Source: Ahaetulla prasina (taxonomy: Eukaryota > Chordata > Lepidosauria > Squamata > Colubridae). Taken from it: 64,000 bases of DNA. The DNA lies in contig NC_080539.1 in NCBI RefSeq assembly GCF_028640845.1, forward strand, positions 104,434,554-104,498,553. Direction: 5' to 3'. Shown one piece after another: positions 9,649 through 21,119 of the stretch (positions within the stretch are counted from its first letter, which is position 1; the number at the start of each line of letters is the position of its first letter). The position numbers were made by a program, and so were the translations under genes. The notes beneath the pieces were generated by a model. It searched no databases and was not told the DNA's origin. It saw nothing but the letters and a program-made list of their open reading frames with translations.

Positions 9649-12600
9649 ATTGTGCTATATATGTGGGCTTCCCATAAGAGAGCTTGTAGATTATTGTAGA
9701 ATCGCAGGATGTTGGATTTCAAATTCTCAAACTCTTCTAAAGGTAATTGTTCCACTGGGTGGCATTAGGAATAATGGCATTTTCTTAACATAGTGACTTA
9801 CTGCCAGATTGATTTTAAGGAATACAGCATAAATGTAATGATCATAAACAAAAGTAGCTGTAAAATAAAACTAATATCTAAAATATTGCTCTTAAAATAA
9901 TTGTTACACTGTGGAAAACAGCAGCTGTTTCTTCTACATTGAACCTCAACTACATTTGAATAATTTGTATCTGAATTTCTTTTGTAGTCTTCCAAGTCCT
10001 ACAATTTAATTACTAACCTAATATAGCAGAATATTTAATAATATTTGGTCCACTGTTTTACCAAAAGTAGCAGCCCTATGTCATGAGCCTTTTTTCCTTT
10101 ATGCTTCTTGAAGTTTGAATCGGCCCTCTTTGCAACCTATTTAGAATAAGACATAAAATTATCCTTAATTAGCTCCCAGTAAATTAATTGCCTGTGGAAC
10201 TATTTGGTATAATGTAAATAGATTACGGTTATATAGACTTACTGCCATCTCTGCAGAAGATTCTAAATGTTCAGGTTTGAAAATGGGTTCATTTTATGTA
10301 GATGTGCCAGACATTAGATCTTCAAATATGGCTCCCAGCATCCCCAGCCCATTTCAGTGGTTAGGAATGTGACAGTGGTAGTTCACAATTTCAGGGAGGC
10401 TGGGAATACAAGAAAAAGAAAAAAATAGCTCCGGAGTATATTCCCCCACCCCCACCCCATTTTAACAGTCAACTCCATTACAAGACAAAAAGCATACAAT
10501 AATGTGCAAAATTAATAAAGTCATAGTAAAGAGGTTTTTTAAAAAAAACCTTATTCACCACTTGGCTGATTGCATTAATGTGGTGCTGTGGTGGCAGCAG
10601 GTGTACTTGGTTCCTTCCACAGCCTTTGGGGGGAAAAAAACCTATTTGAGGTCAATTGTTGCAAGAAGACAACTTGCATTGTGCAAACTGAGGGAGGGCT
10701 GGATGAAGCTATGGTAGGCATTTCCTGCCTTTACACCAAGGGGGGAAATGGAGCTCTTGAGAAATCTCTCCAGGTGTGCCTTAACAAATTGTCCAAAATG
10801 GTGACTATAGTTGCACAGCTTTGAGTCCCATTTATATAGAAGAAAACAAGCTCTCATAGCAACCAGTGCTCCCAAGTTCAGAAAACAAGCTGGCAGATTT
10901 GGCTGGGTTTCTGATGGCTTTCTCTGATAGAATTGGTGCATAGTTTTTCTCCTGGAGATAAATGTAAAATGTTCAAAGCGTGTTAGAAAAATTTTCAAAC
11001 CATACTTGTCAGTGAAATGTTTTCTTGAACCATTTGGCTTGGCCTTTTTCTCATTATACTGTGGGGAATAAGTGATATAAGATAATAGCAAGTGATAGGT
11101 CTGTACATAGAGTCAAAGTACAGTTTTGCCTGGATAATATTGTAAAAGTCTATTTTTCTACCTGGGGGAGGGGAGTTGCATGTAAAACCATTCCAGTATG
11201 AAACAAAAGAGATTGCAGACTTGCTTAGCGCTAATCATTGCCTGTTGCACACTGTGACAAAACTGTAATTTGAAGGATTAACTTTATTCACAAAGGCACA
11301 AAACTCCAGAAAGGAAAAATTACAGTGTTGACTTTCCCAGCCTAATTTGACTTGCAACCCTGTATGAAAATTTTTATTCTTCTAATTGTAAAGGTCACAG
11401 CCCTGTATTATCAGAAACAAATCAGCAAAATTGTTCTTAGCTTGTTGGAACCCGAATTTACCTGGATTCTCTTTTATTTTTGGGTGGCGTACACTTTTTT
11501 TTTTTAACATGAAAATTAGGCTCACCAAAAAGAAGTATTTGCATAATTCCCATAGATTATAAAGCAAATGCAAAACAGCTCTGTTTAAACTTGGCATAAA
11601 TGTGTAGGCTTTTCTATCTCTTTAAACACACACACACAAATACTTTTTGTACTTGTAATTCTACTCCACTCGGGCCTTGTTATATACTATCCAAGATAGA
11701 ACTGTGGTTTTTATGTTAAGCAAGCAAAGCGTTGTGAAAAGAATTAGTTGATTGGTGTTAGTTATCTTAGCCAACCTTTTCTTGTTGTTGAAAAGGTGTT
11801 TAGCAATTTCTTCCCACAGCCTGCATTTCAGAAATTATTGCTTCACAGTAATTGTTCCATAGGTCCTATTATATGCTGGCATGTCAATTTAAAACATAGG
11901 AAAGCAGAGGTCAGTCTACCTTTACAGACAGCATTGGAAGACTGATCTCAAGTTACAGCTCACTTTTGAACACTATATATATATATATTTACATTATATA
12001 CCTATCTGATATTGCACATTCTTTAATAAACAGCCTGACCCCTGAGGGTAAAGGGTGCAGGGTTCATGCAAGCCACTTCTACTGCTCATGAACAGGCAGC
12101 AGAAGTGAGGGTTTTTGCTATTTTTCTTCTCAGTTGTCTGCAACTCTGATGCATGTTCACAGAAATCACATTTCCAGGCGTATTCTTTAAATAAACTGCA
12201 AATTAAGGATAATCAGACATATTCATTCCATATGAAAACTGCTCCTGCGTTGATAGAATACTTACATGAAAGTGAATGGTGCAGCCGTAAATACTAGGGT
12301 AGAGTTAGAACTTATCATGAACAAAGAAGCAGGCTAATTAATGCAGTTTGGATTTGCTCCTGTTGGGTCCCAGGAATGGCTAAACAAAATTAAATAATCC
12401 CCACCATTCATTAACTTGAATTGTGCACAACCTGAAATCACTTCTAACAAGCATTTGATGAAATCCAGATATGTTCTTGACTTCCACTGCCCCAATTAGC
12501 ACGTAGCACTAAACAAAGCACTTTTTAAAATGAGTTTAGTCTGCTTAATAGTGTTTGATGGCAGGAGGAGGTGAGTGTAAGCGATGTAGTAGAAGCTACA

Positions 12601-12797
12601 GTATGCACCAATGAATCTAACACATTTTATTTGGATTGTGAAGAGAAGCCTTTAAAAGAATATGTCATCAATGTATTCATTTAGCATAAGCATGCAAAAG
12701 AATCCTATTAAATGAAGCAGAGGTCTGCCAGCTTTTCATGCATCAATAGGACTATTATTGTGTATTTTAAGAAGCTAGTTTTAATATTTTCAACATT

Positions 12798-13009
12798 ATA
12801 GATAATCCTCATTCAGCCATTGCCTTGCATTGTGGCCGCTTGCAGTTACAATGGTGATGAAAAAGTAACTAACCATTCCTTGCATTTACAATCTTTGCAG
12901 GCCTATAAAGCAAAGGAAAGTGGAAGTAAAATCATGATGTTTCAGCAATTGCTTTGCTTAATGACTAAGTTTCCTGTTCCGATTTTGGTCACTAAACGAG
13001 GACTACCTG
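12798..13009 (+). repeat. Dispersed TIR repeat (caggtagtcc family), shortened copy
   Basis: The left end gataatcctcattcagcc and right end actaaacgaggactacctg are inverted relatives of each other and match the family ends. The internal part is shorter than at 5824. Confidence 0.55.
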
Positions 13010-14899
13010 TACCCAATAAAAGAATTACGTTTCGTCTAATAACCATTCTTTTATCAAATAATAGCAGCATGGATTTCCTTTTTTGCTAGCGCTCATATGA
13101 TTTAATTGTTTACATAATCTTTAAAATAATCCACTTTCCCCTTGTTAGGAAAGTAAAAAAAAAAAAATCCTACCCAAGATTATTAAACCACTTAGTTGGA
13201 ATAGTTGTCACAGGTCAGGAAAGAAGCAGATCAAAAGATTTTGGGATACTTTCAATTAATAGTTTTAATTCAGAGAAATCTGATGAAATAAGCCCAAAGG
13301 GGGAGAGGGGGTTCCAGTCCAAACCTGCTTTGATATGTTGAGTAATAAATTATGAAAGCTGGCCAAATAACCCTTGGAGATTTAACTGCTGGTAACAATT
13401 CACTTCAGGTTTTGGAGGTTATCTTCAGATCTGATTTTCTGTTCAGAGTGCATTCATGTTCACTTTCATAGAGCCTAGGTAAAAGAAGAAAAAAAAGCTA
13501 ATCATTCAAAATCAATGCTAAATTTTAATTGCCATATTAAAATACCTAACTTTTTTCTAAATTCCATGTATTTATTTATATTATGTAGTTTATATTGGTT
13601 TAATATGTTAAGCTTTGTCCCTGTTAATGAGTATGTAATTGAATGAAATGAAACTAAAATGCTGAAAATACTTTATACCTTGCTATAATATAATATATAT
13701 AGCAAGCAATACCTTGCTATAAAAAATGAACAAACAGCAGGAGAAAACATGAAATAATATATGACATTTTCTACATCATCTGCTACATAATTTTTTTTTC
13801 TGACGAATAAGAAATATTCCAAATACAATATTACATTAGTTTCCTTCTTTAATGACCTGAAAATAATAATTTTCCTAATTCCTAATTATTACCAATGTTA
13901 TTTACAACTTCAATTTGTGTTAGTAAACAAATATTTTCATCCTTTTCTGCTTCTAAATAATTTTTTTAACTGTCTTTCGAAAATAAATGGCTTTCTCGAG
14001 CCTTAACTCATAACTTGGATTCATAGATTTGAGTTCCTCCTCACTTCGTATGCACTAAATGTATGGGAAAGAGGATTGAAAAAACAGGCAGCCAATTATT
14101 TTTTGGAAATTATGCTTGAAACAGAATCACAAAGAGTTATGAACTTTCCATATATAAATTGGATGGTGGTATCTACATCTCCGTTTTAAGATGGAGTTTT
14201 TATACATTTGTTCATTCATTGTTGAAGCATTAGACAGCATGCCCCTAAGGCTATTCTGAAAGAAGTTACTTAGAAATCAGTCATTTTTAAATAAATATAT
14301 TTTGATAAAGTAGGGAGATTGTATACTTTAACTCTAATGTTACGGACTGGTGAACTCAAGTTTTTTATTTTGAGCTGTTACAGTAAGTGGCCCCTCTATA
14401 TTTCTGCTATAGCTTCCTACAGAGAGATCATGGCTTTGAACTTCTTATTTTTTTCCCTCTGATATCTCTTGAAGGACTTGGGCATGGCAATCAAAATGGT
14501 TGAGGCTGAGGGAGTAAAAAAAAGTAAAATTGCCAAGCTATGTCAGATAAACAGTACAATTTATGTAATAATCCAGAGGGTTTTTCAACTTTGAGAAACA
14601 GAAAATGGCATATACCTTGTAGGTTTGGAGACCACAGTGTTGACGCAATAGTTAAAAAGAATGCCAAAAGGAAGTATTAATGCATCCTTTTAGAAAAAAA
14701 AATGGAGGCAGTTATATTTCATAATATATTGGTATTTCAACTTTTTTTAAAAAAAACAACCCTATATTTCTTTTCAAACTGTTTTTAGTTCTTCAAAATT
14801 GAATTGCTGTTATACTAATACAACAATTACTTTTACAATTGGTAATGCTTTACAGTTTACCTCTTGTATCTCAGTTACATTTCAGTTTTTCTTTTGCAG

Positions 14900-14975
14900 G
14901 CCAGTTCCAGTCCAATGCTTCCTAGTCAATCTCTGCTACCACCACACTCCAGATTAAGACTGACAAACAATCTAG
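14900..14975 (+). CDS. AHI1: AHI1 coding exon: linker (probable)
   Basis: This 76-bp exon lies between a good acceptor (cttttgcag) and donor gtatat. In phase 0 it reads ASSSPMLPSQSLLPPHSRL then RLTNNL, ending with one base of a Gly codon. A Ser/Pro/Gln-rich composition is expected between the propeller and SH3 domain (the human protein has a similar SSQQS.L.QSN stretch), but similarity is weak. The main support is the splice signals and the phase: it takes phase 0 from the previous exon and passes phase 1 to the next. It could be alternatively spliced. Confidence 0.65.
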
Positions 14976-15702
14976 GTATATAAATGGTTCCGCCATATCC
15001 TCTTCTTTCTATAGTGGTAATGTATATTTTACTGTGGTTATTAATGGAATTTTGAGGAGTTCTGTGATCATATAAAATGACCTTCCTTGTTCAGTGACAG
15101 ATTTTTTGTGTGAATAATATTTACTTAATATATATTTACTCAATTTAGGGCTAACACTGATACAGAGATGAATGACAGACAACGGGAATCAAACTTGAGT
15201 AGCAGTTGTTCGAAACATAAGAAAAATTAAGCAAAGCAAATTTTGTCTAACCCTTATTGCTATATAGTAAGCACTTCGATCATTCACCCATGTACCATAG
15301 CTTGTTGCGGTATAACCTAGGTTCAAACTCTGAAAGGAAAATATATTCTGACTGATGCTGCCTATAACGTAATGTTTATTTTTTTAAATTCCTTGTTACA
15401 GAGAACTGTGGGGGTCATAGCAGTCCCACAACTGGGATAAGCAGATAAGATGATTGTGTTAGATCAGTTCTGTACAAAAGTTGATTTGGAATCCAAGGCA
15501 GTATTTAAAAACAAAGCCCAAATTGGTTTAGACAGAATATGGACATCCTACTTCATCTGACAGCTTGACCCAACGCAAGATTGATGGTTCACATTAGTTT
15601 AGTGGGGTGGTGGACGGACACAAATGGTCGTCATTTTTTCCCCTCACAATAGGACAGTTTTCAGGAATTTTAGGCAAAGAGATAAATGCAAAGATTAAAG
15701 AA

Positions 15703-15915
15703 TGTCAGGGTTCCAAGTAACACCCCCAACCCATGAAGATCCCAAGGTCAGAAGTTCCTCAAAGTTCCATTTTATTGGAGATGTCATATTGGCACATCTG
15801 GGAAAACCCGAATCTGAAAGCTCCTGGGTTTTCCCCACCCAAAGGAAAATCGAAGTCCCTTCCCCTACACCCACATGTCCGATCAATCCACCATCCCAAC
15901 TGGGGATTAATCTCA
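15703..15915 (-). mobile_element. LTR fragment (probable)
   Basis: On the minus strand the sequence ends ...ttggaaccctgaca and has ccaataaaatgg (AATAAA at about 15772-15777) about 70 bp before that end. This is the arrangement of the R-U5 part of an LTR. The 5' boundary and a target duplication were not found, so it may be truncated. It is not the same family as the LTR at 6682. Confidence 0.45.
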
Positions 15916-16265
15916 TTTAATCTCTTGGTTTCTTTTTATTAATTTTTCATAACTTCTTTATTAATGAAACAAGTTTATTGTGGATACAGCTTTACAACAT
16001 TTCAGGTGGATTGAGATGTTTCTACCAATTGGTGGTTTTAAAAAGTACCATATTAATGAATTGTTAGAAGGCAGGAAGGAGGATAATCTAAACTTCTCAG
16101 ACCTCTTCCAGCCATCAGGTTATGGCACTAATCCTATAATGTTCAACAAGTAGAATCACTGCAGTGAGCTAAAAGGCATGCCATATTTTACTGGTTTTAT
16201 GGAACCCTTCATTGAAATAGGTTTTGATTAGCGTTAATCTTCTTAGAATGTCCCTGTTTGCTATA

Positions 16266-16570
16266 CAGATAGGTTAATGACTACTCATTCAGTGACCGTT
16301 CGACATTATGATGGCACTGCACGAGTAGTACTTATGGCCAGTCCTTTCAGTTCTGGCTGTTCCAGCCACTCCATGGTTGTGTAATCACAATCTGGGTGCT
16401 TGGCATCCAGCTCACGCTTAAGAAGACTATTGCAGTGTTCCAGTGTCAGGTGATTGTCATTTGCACCTTTCACCGCCAGCTTTCCACAAGCAAAGCGTAA
16501 GTCACTTTTTCAGTACCATCGTAATTTTGAACTGTTGCTAAACAAATGGTGGTTAAATAAAGAAAACCTG
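16266..16570 (+). repeat. Dispersed TIR repeat (caggtagtcc family)
   Basis: Contains cattcagtgaccgttcgaca, ttatggccagtcc, gtgttccagtgtcaggtgat and ttccacaagcaaagcg, paralleling 5824-6216. The ends are eroded (cagataggttaatgac; aaaacctg). Confidence 0.6.
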
Positions 16571-16588
16571 TAATGCCCCATAGATCTA

Positions 16589-17162
16589 CAGTAATGGCCA
16601 AAATTGTGGAAAACTTTTGGGGAAAGTGTGTTTTCTAAAACCAGCTAATAACACCACTTTTTTTGGAGTAGTACCATAAAATTATATATCAAATGATAAT
16701 TTAATCAAGAATGTAATGCAATAACTTTTATGAAGGATTTGCTATTAGAATAGTAGTTACAGTATAAAGAAGAAAAGTGAAACACATAGAAAAAAACGAG
16801 ATATACAAAAATTATCATGTCATTTAATACTTAGTTGGGTAACCTTTAACATGAATTATGGCCTTACAACGCCTTCCCATGGAGTGAACCAAGTCTTTTA
16901 GTTCTGCAGCTGTTATCATTCAATACCAAGATTGAAGGATTGCTTCTATTAACTGGGTTTTATTGCTGGGTCATTTCTGACTGACAAGTTTCTTTAGTCG
17001 TCTCCATAGGTTTTCAATTGGGTTAAGGTCTGGGCTATTCCCAGGCCATTCCAGTAGTGGAATATGATTATCTTGAAACTCCCCAAAAAAGTGGTGTTAT
17101 TAGCCATCAAACCTCAAAAATACACTTTTCCTTAAAGGTTTCCACAATTTTGGCCACTACTG
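16589..17162 (-). mobile_element. Tc1/mariner element, internally deleted, TA target
   Basis: It begins cagtaatggccaaaattgtg and ends cacaattttggccactactg, inverted repeats flanked on both sides by TA (16587-16588, 17163-17164), the Tc1 target. Subterminal pieces (aataacaccacttttttt and aaaaaagtggtgttatta) extend the inverted repeat. On the minus strand the C-terminus of a transposase is readable: [20 protein letters not shown], which holds the last acidic residue of the DD-E triad, followed by two or more stops. At 574 bp it is about a third of a full element, so the N-terminal part of the transposase is deleted. Confidence 0.9.
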
Positions 17163-17360
17163 TACAGTACTACAGCTCCCATCTCTGCCTTCGTTCTGTG
17201 GAACTCACTTAGAAGGTGTCAACTTGGAGAAAGCTGCACTAAGAAGAGCTTCCCTCTTTTGGCCCCATCTTTGAATTCGCTTTACCTTTTGATTTATTTA
17301 TCTTACACTCAGGCCCTCACATCCCTATCCCAGGCAGTTTCAGTGTGTTATGGCATTATT

Positions 17361-17580
17361 TATTTTGAGTTTTTTATCTCACCTTTATTACTTTATAAGT
17401 AACTCAAGACAGCAAACATGCATAATACTTCTTCCTTCTGCTATTATCCTCAGAACAACAACCCTGTGAGGTGGGTTGGGCTGAGAGAGAGAGAGTGAGT
17501 GAGTCACATAGCTGACTTTTATGCCTAAAGTGGGATTAGAACTCACAGTCTCCTGGTTTCTAGGCCACCAAGGAAAGAAA
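17361..17580 (-). repeat. CORE-SINE (MIR-like) with L2-type tail
   Basis: On the minus strand: ggtggcctagaaaccaggag, gtgagttctaatccc (B-box-like), a core with gtgactcactcactctc, agcccaacccacctcac and a tail ending in gagttacttataaagtaata. A related, longer copy is at 42484-42719. Confidence 0.7.
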
Positions 17581-17958
17581 GGCAAATCAAAAAAAGAAAA
17601 TTGCTAAATGCCCGGGGTCTGTTAAAAATAAAATCAGGTCTCCACAGCTCTCTGAATCTTGATTGATTAATGATGTGCCATTGTAGATTTTACAAATGCA
17701 GTATGTTAATAATTTCTAATTCTAATTCCACATGGCCAAGTGGGATTTGGGAAGCTGGAACACATCAGAAAGGAATCAAGATTGAGGAAGTTGCTTTATT
17801 CCATTCCAAAAAAATAAGTAGCAGATATATATTTGATTTTCTTTCATTACTTTGTAAATTTTGTTTACTTTATAAACCATCTACAAAGTGGATTACAGGT
17901 GACAAGTAATTAGAACCTACACGTTAGCACCATATGCTTGTTAAAAATTACATTGCAA

Positions 17959-18192
17959 CAGGGGTGAAATCCAGTAGGTTCTGACAGGTTCTGGAGAACC
18001 AGTAGCAGAAATTTTGAGTAGTTCGGAGAACCGGCAAATACCACCTCCGGCTGGCCCCAGAAGTGGGGAGGGAATGGGTGTCCTTCCCCTGGAGTGGGGT
18101 GGGAATGGAGATTTTGCAGTATCCTTCCCCTGCCACGCCCACCAATCCATGCCCACAGAACCAGTAGTAAAATAATTTGGATTTCATCACTG
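17959..18192. mobile_element. hAT-type MITE (ggttctccgaac family) with 8-bp TSD
   Basis: Begins caggggtgaaatccag and ends ggatttcatcactg. It is flanked by cattgcaa (17951-17958) and cattacaa (18193-18200), one mismatch. It belongs with the copies at 23561 and 41505, here in the opposite orientation to both. The ends and 8-bp duplication point to the hAT superfamily; no transposase is present. Confidence 0.88.
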
Positions 18193-18377
18193 CATTACAA
18201 TATAACTTCCTTTTTTCCAGTGATAAATAATAAAGGACTGTAATTTCCTACAAATATGCATACATATATGTATTCACTATACATGTATGTATAGTGAAAG
18301 TATGGGAAAGTACAACTTGTATATAAACAAAGCTCTGTCATCGTCTTCAATTCCTTATATGCTCCATTCTTCTAGAA

Positions 18378-18872
18378 CAGAGGTACTCAACCTTTTTATA
18401 CCTACCGCCCACTTTTGTATCTCTGTTAGTAGTAAAATTTTCTAACCGCCCACCGGTTCCACAGTAATGGTGATTTATAAATCCTATCGTCGTCTGTGCA
18501 TGCCTCTCACGCATCGTAAATTGAGTTTGCTTATCTGTTACAGCTGGGTGGTGTGGGGGGAGATGCACGAGCTATTCTGGGACAAGGCTCTTTGTGGTCG
18601 CACTACAGCGTCATTTAGTTTCACTCACGTAATGCGAACTAAACTTACGCACAGGCGATACAAATAGTATATTTTCAGAAATTTAAATTGTCACGGGGAA
18701 TTTTATGAAAACCTAATGAAAATGTTTTTAGATAATGCTATGAAAATTTTTTAAAAAGTCAATTAAATTAAAAAAAAGGAAAGTGCTTCAGTATCGGACA
18801 AAACCCCTACCGCCCACCATGAAAACTGGAACGCCCACTAGTGGGTGGTAGGGACCAGGTTGGCTATCACTG
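18378..18872. mobile_element. hAT-type non-autonomous element (ccgcccac family) with exact TSD
   Basis: A 495-bp element starting cagaggtactcaaccttttt and ending ccaggttggctatcactg. Exact duplications ttctagaa flank it (18370-18377 and 18873-18880). It shares most of its length with the 510-bp copy at 28354-28863, including tcgtcatc/tcgtctgtg-catgcctctc and the 3' phrase cgcccactagtgggyggtag. No coding capacity. Confidence 0.9.
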
Positions 18873-19598
18873 TTCTAGAATCTGACATCTGTTTTTCTTT
18901 GAAATAGTTAAATAATACATCTAATGCAATCTTTGTTAGCCATTATGAAAAATATCTTGATTAGGTTATAGTGGTATGTTTGCATGAATAAGTAGGCATG
19001 TTGTGCTGTGCAGAGGAGATATTGGGCTGTGCAGAAGGAGAGAAAAGATTAATGAAGTAAAAAATTCTGTGTGAAGCCCTGTGTGTTTTTTTTCCTCTAG
19101 CGATTGATTGCATCTGTGTATTTTATAAGAATTCCCCAAAATTTATGGGATACTTCATAAACTGGAGAAAAATGTTGTTTATTTCAACATTAAAGAAAAA
19201 AAAAAGGGAAGAATCCTGAATTAAATCCAAAAGTTTGTGGCCATGAAATTTACAATCTTGCAATATTTATGGAGATTTAAAGTTATTTCTGGTGTTAACT
19301 CTAGTGGGAAGGAAAGACTTTTGTAATATGAAAATGTATTCTGGCAAATAAATAATTAAATAAGAGCCAGTAATGTATTGGTTAAAATGTTGGGTATGGA
19401 CTGCCAGGAGCTGGACTGTAGTCCCCTCTCAAGAACAGAACTCAGTGGATGAATTTGGGCTAGCCCTTAGTGTCAGTCCTATACATCTCACATCATTTTT
19501 AAAACTAAAACTAAGGCAGCCCCTACATAAGCAATCTTTTGCTATCAGAAAAAAACCAGAATATATGGTAAATGTTCCTCTCTAAGGGAGATGAGTGG

Positions 19599-19672
19599 TA
19601 AAGAAAGAGAGGAAAGGAGGGAAAGAAAGAGAGTGAGAGAGAAAGAAAGAAGGAAAAAAGAAAAGAAAGACT
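19599..19672 (+). repeat. Polypurine (GAAA/GAGA) tract
   Basis: About 74 bp almost wholly A and G, a degenerate (gaaa)n/(gaga)n array. Confidence 0.85.
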
Positions 19673-19885
19673 TGATGGTAAACTATTACAATATTTTATA
19701 CTTACAAGACATGGTCTGAGACACAGGGAAGCATCATGTATCTAATGGAAAGCTTAATATATCTAGTTTGGTTAATGCCTCTTTATAAAATCGGCTTCAA
19801 ATTTCTTTAAACCATATTGGTACTGTGATGGAAGAAAGGGATTGTAAATAAAGAAGTTATTAGTTGCCTAGAATTATTTGCTTGA

Positions 19886-20238
19886 GAGGGCAACAGTCAT
19901 TTAACGAATCATCATGTGACCAGACCTGATTTACAAACATTTTTACCATGGGCGTTAAGCAAATCATGATCGTTAAGTGAATCAGGCAGTCATTAAGCAA
20001 ATCTGGCTTCTCTAATTACCAGAAGCCAGCTGCAAAGATCACAATTTGCTATCGTGACCGTAAGACATTGTGATTGTCATAAAGGCAATCTGATTGCCAA
20101 GTGTTCAAATTGCAATCACGTGACCTCAGCAATAGTGTGATAGTCATAACTTTGTGGATGGTTGTATGTTACTTTTTCTGAGGCCATCTTAACTTTGGAC
20201 CATCACTAAGCAAATGGTCATAATTTGAAAACTGCCTA
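19886..20238 (+). repeat. Dispersed TIR repeat (caggtagtcc family)
   Basis: Contains gttaagtgaatcaggcagtc, gatcacaatttgctatcgtga, cacgtgacctcagcaatagt and tggaccatcactaagcaaat; the layout is that of the family, with strongly diverged ends. Confidence 0.55.
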
Positions 20239-21018
20239 TATTTAATATTTAATAGTTGGAACGTGGATAAGGTCCATCCCATTGGATCTAATGGGACAAA
20301 CAGAAGTAATTGAAGAAAGGAAACCCTAAAAATAATGTGGTTTCATGTCATTATATACTTCATATCCTTTCACTGCTTGTTCTGGCGAACAATTAGCCAC
20401 AATCTTAGAGAATGATAAACCAAAGCATTAGAGAATCCTGGCTTATTAGAAATGAGATGTATGCTAATTCACATAACTCATATGTGCTTTTTATTTATAA
20501 GATTCTGAAACCTTCTTTTCATCATTAAAAGCAGATTCCAAAATTAGATTTCTATCAGCATGACTATCATGCAAACTAAGATGATTACTGTTTTCAGGAT
20601 TATTTCAAATGCAGTTATCATGATTCTAGCAGTCGAGTAAAAATATGGAGCAATGTAAAAATTAGAGCCTGGGACAATTCTCCCTATTCTGGAGAATCTC
20701 AAGGAATAACTTAAGCCCCTTAACTTCTTTCCAAAAGCCCTAAATTCTTACCCTGCCCAATTCAGTTGAATATTGATGAGTGCAACCCAGGTACTCTTTG
20801 GAAGCTTTTTTCTTTTTTAAAGGATAGTCCAGATTGCATGGAAGACAAACCCCTCTCCCGCCATTTTAAAGACAGCCATTTTAATAAAAGGCAGTATCAA
20901 GGTTTTTGTACATAAGCAATATGACAGCTGATCAGTTACTTGGCTAAAAGATGTTCAGAGATGAATCAGGATAGGGTAAAGTAATGTACCCTTCAAGTTA
21001 TCCTTAAGGACCCTAGGG

Positions 21019-21119
21019 CAGGGGTGGGGAACAAATGGCCCTTTTATGACAGCTGGCTCAGGAATTCTGGGACTTGAAGTCCACAAGTCATAAAAGTGGC
21101 CCCTAGGGCCTCACCCCTG
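21019..21119. mobile_element. hAT-type MITE with 8-bp TSD
   Basis: A 101-bp element with ends caggggtggggaac and gggcctcacccctg, flanked by ccctaggg (21011-21018) and ccctaagg (21120-21127). It holds the core aattctgggacttgaagtcc shared with 2943, 33084 and 37171. Confidence 0.82.

Larger units (their letters stand above)
6605..14899. other. AHI1 intron (8.3 kb)
   Basis: Holds a solo LTR (6682-7210), two dispersed TIR repeat fragments (7211-7400, 12798-13009) and a 2-kb L2-like LINE (7567-9648). From about 9650 to 12790 and 13010 to 14890 the sequence is AT-rich, with one faint hAT-like relic near 10320-10420 and short SSRs; nothing else was supported. Confidence 0.7.

Noticed and set aside
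10642..11091. 149-codon minus-strand open frame in an AHI1 intron
   Set aside because: No recognisable domain, Cys-rich low-similarity composition, no promoter or splice context, and it runs through ordinary AT-rich intron sequence. Likely chance.
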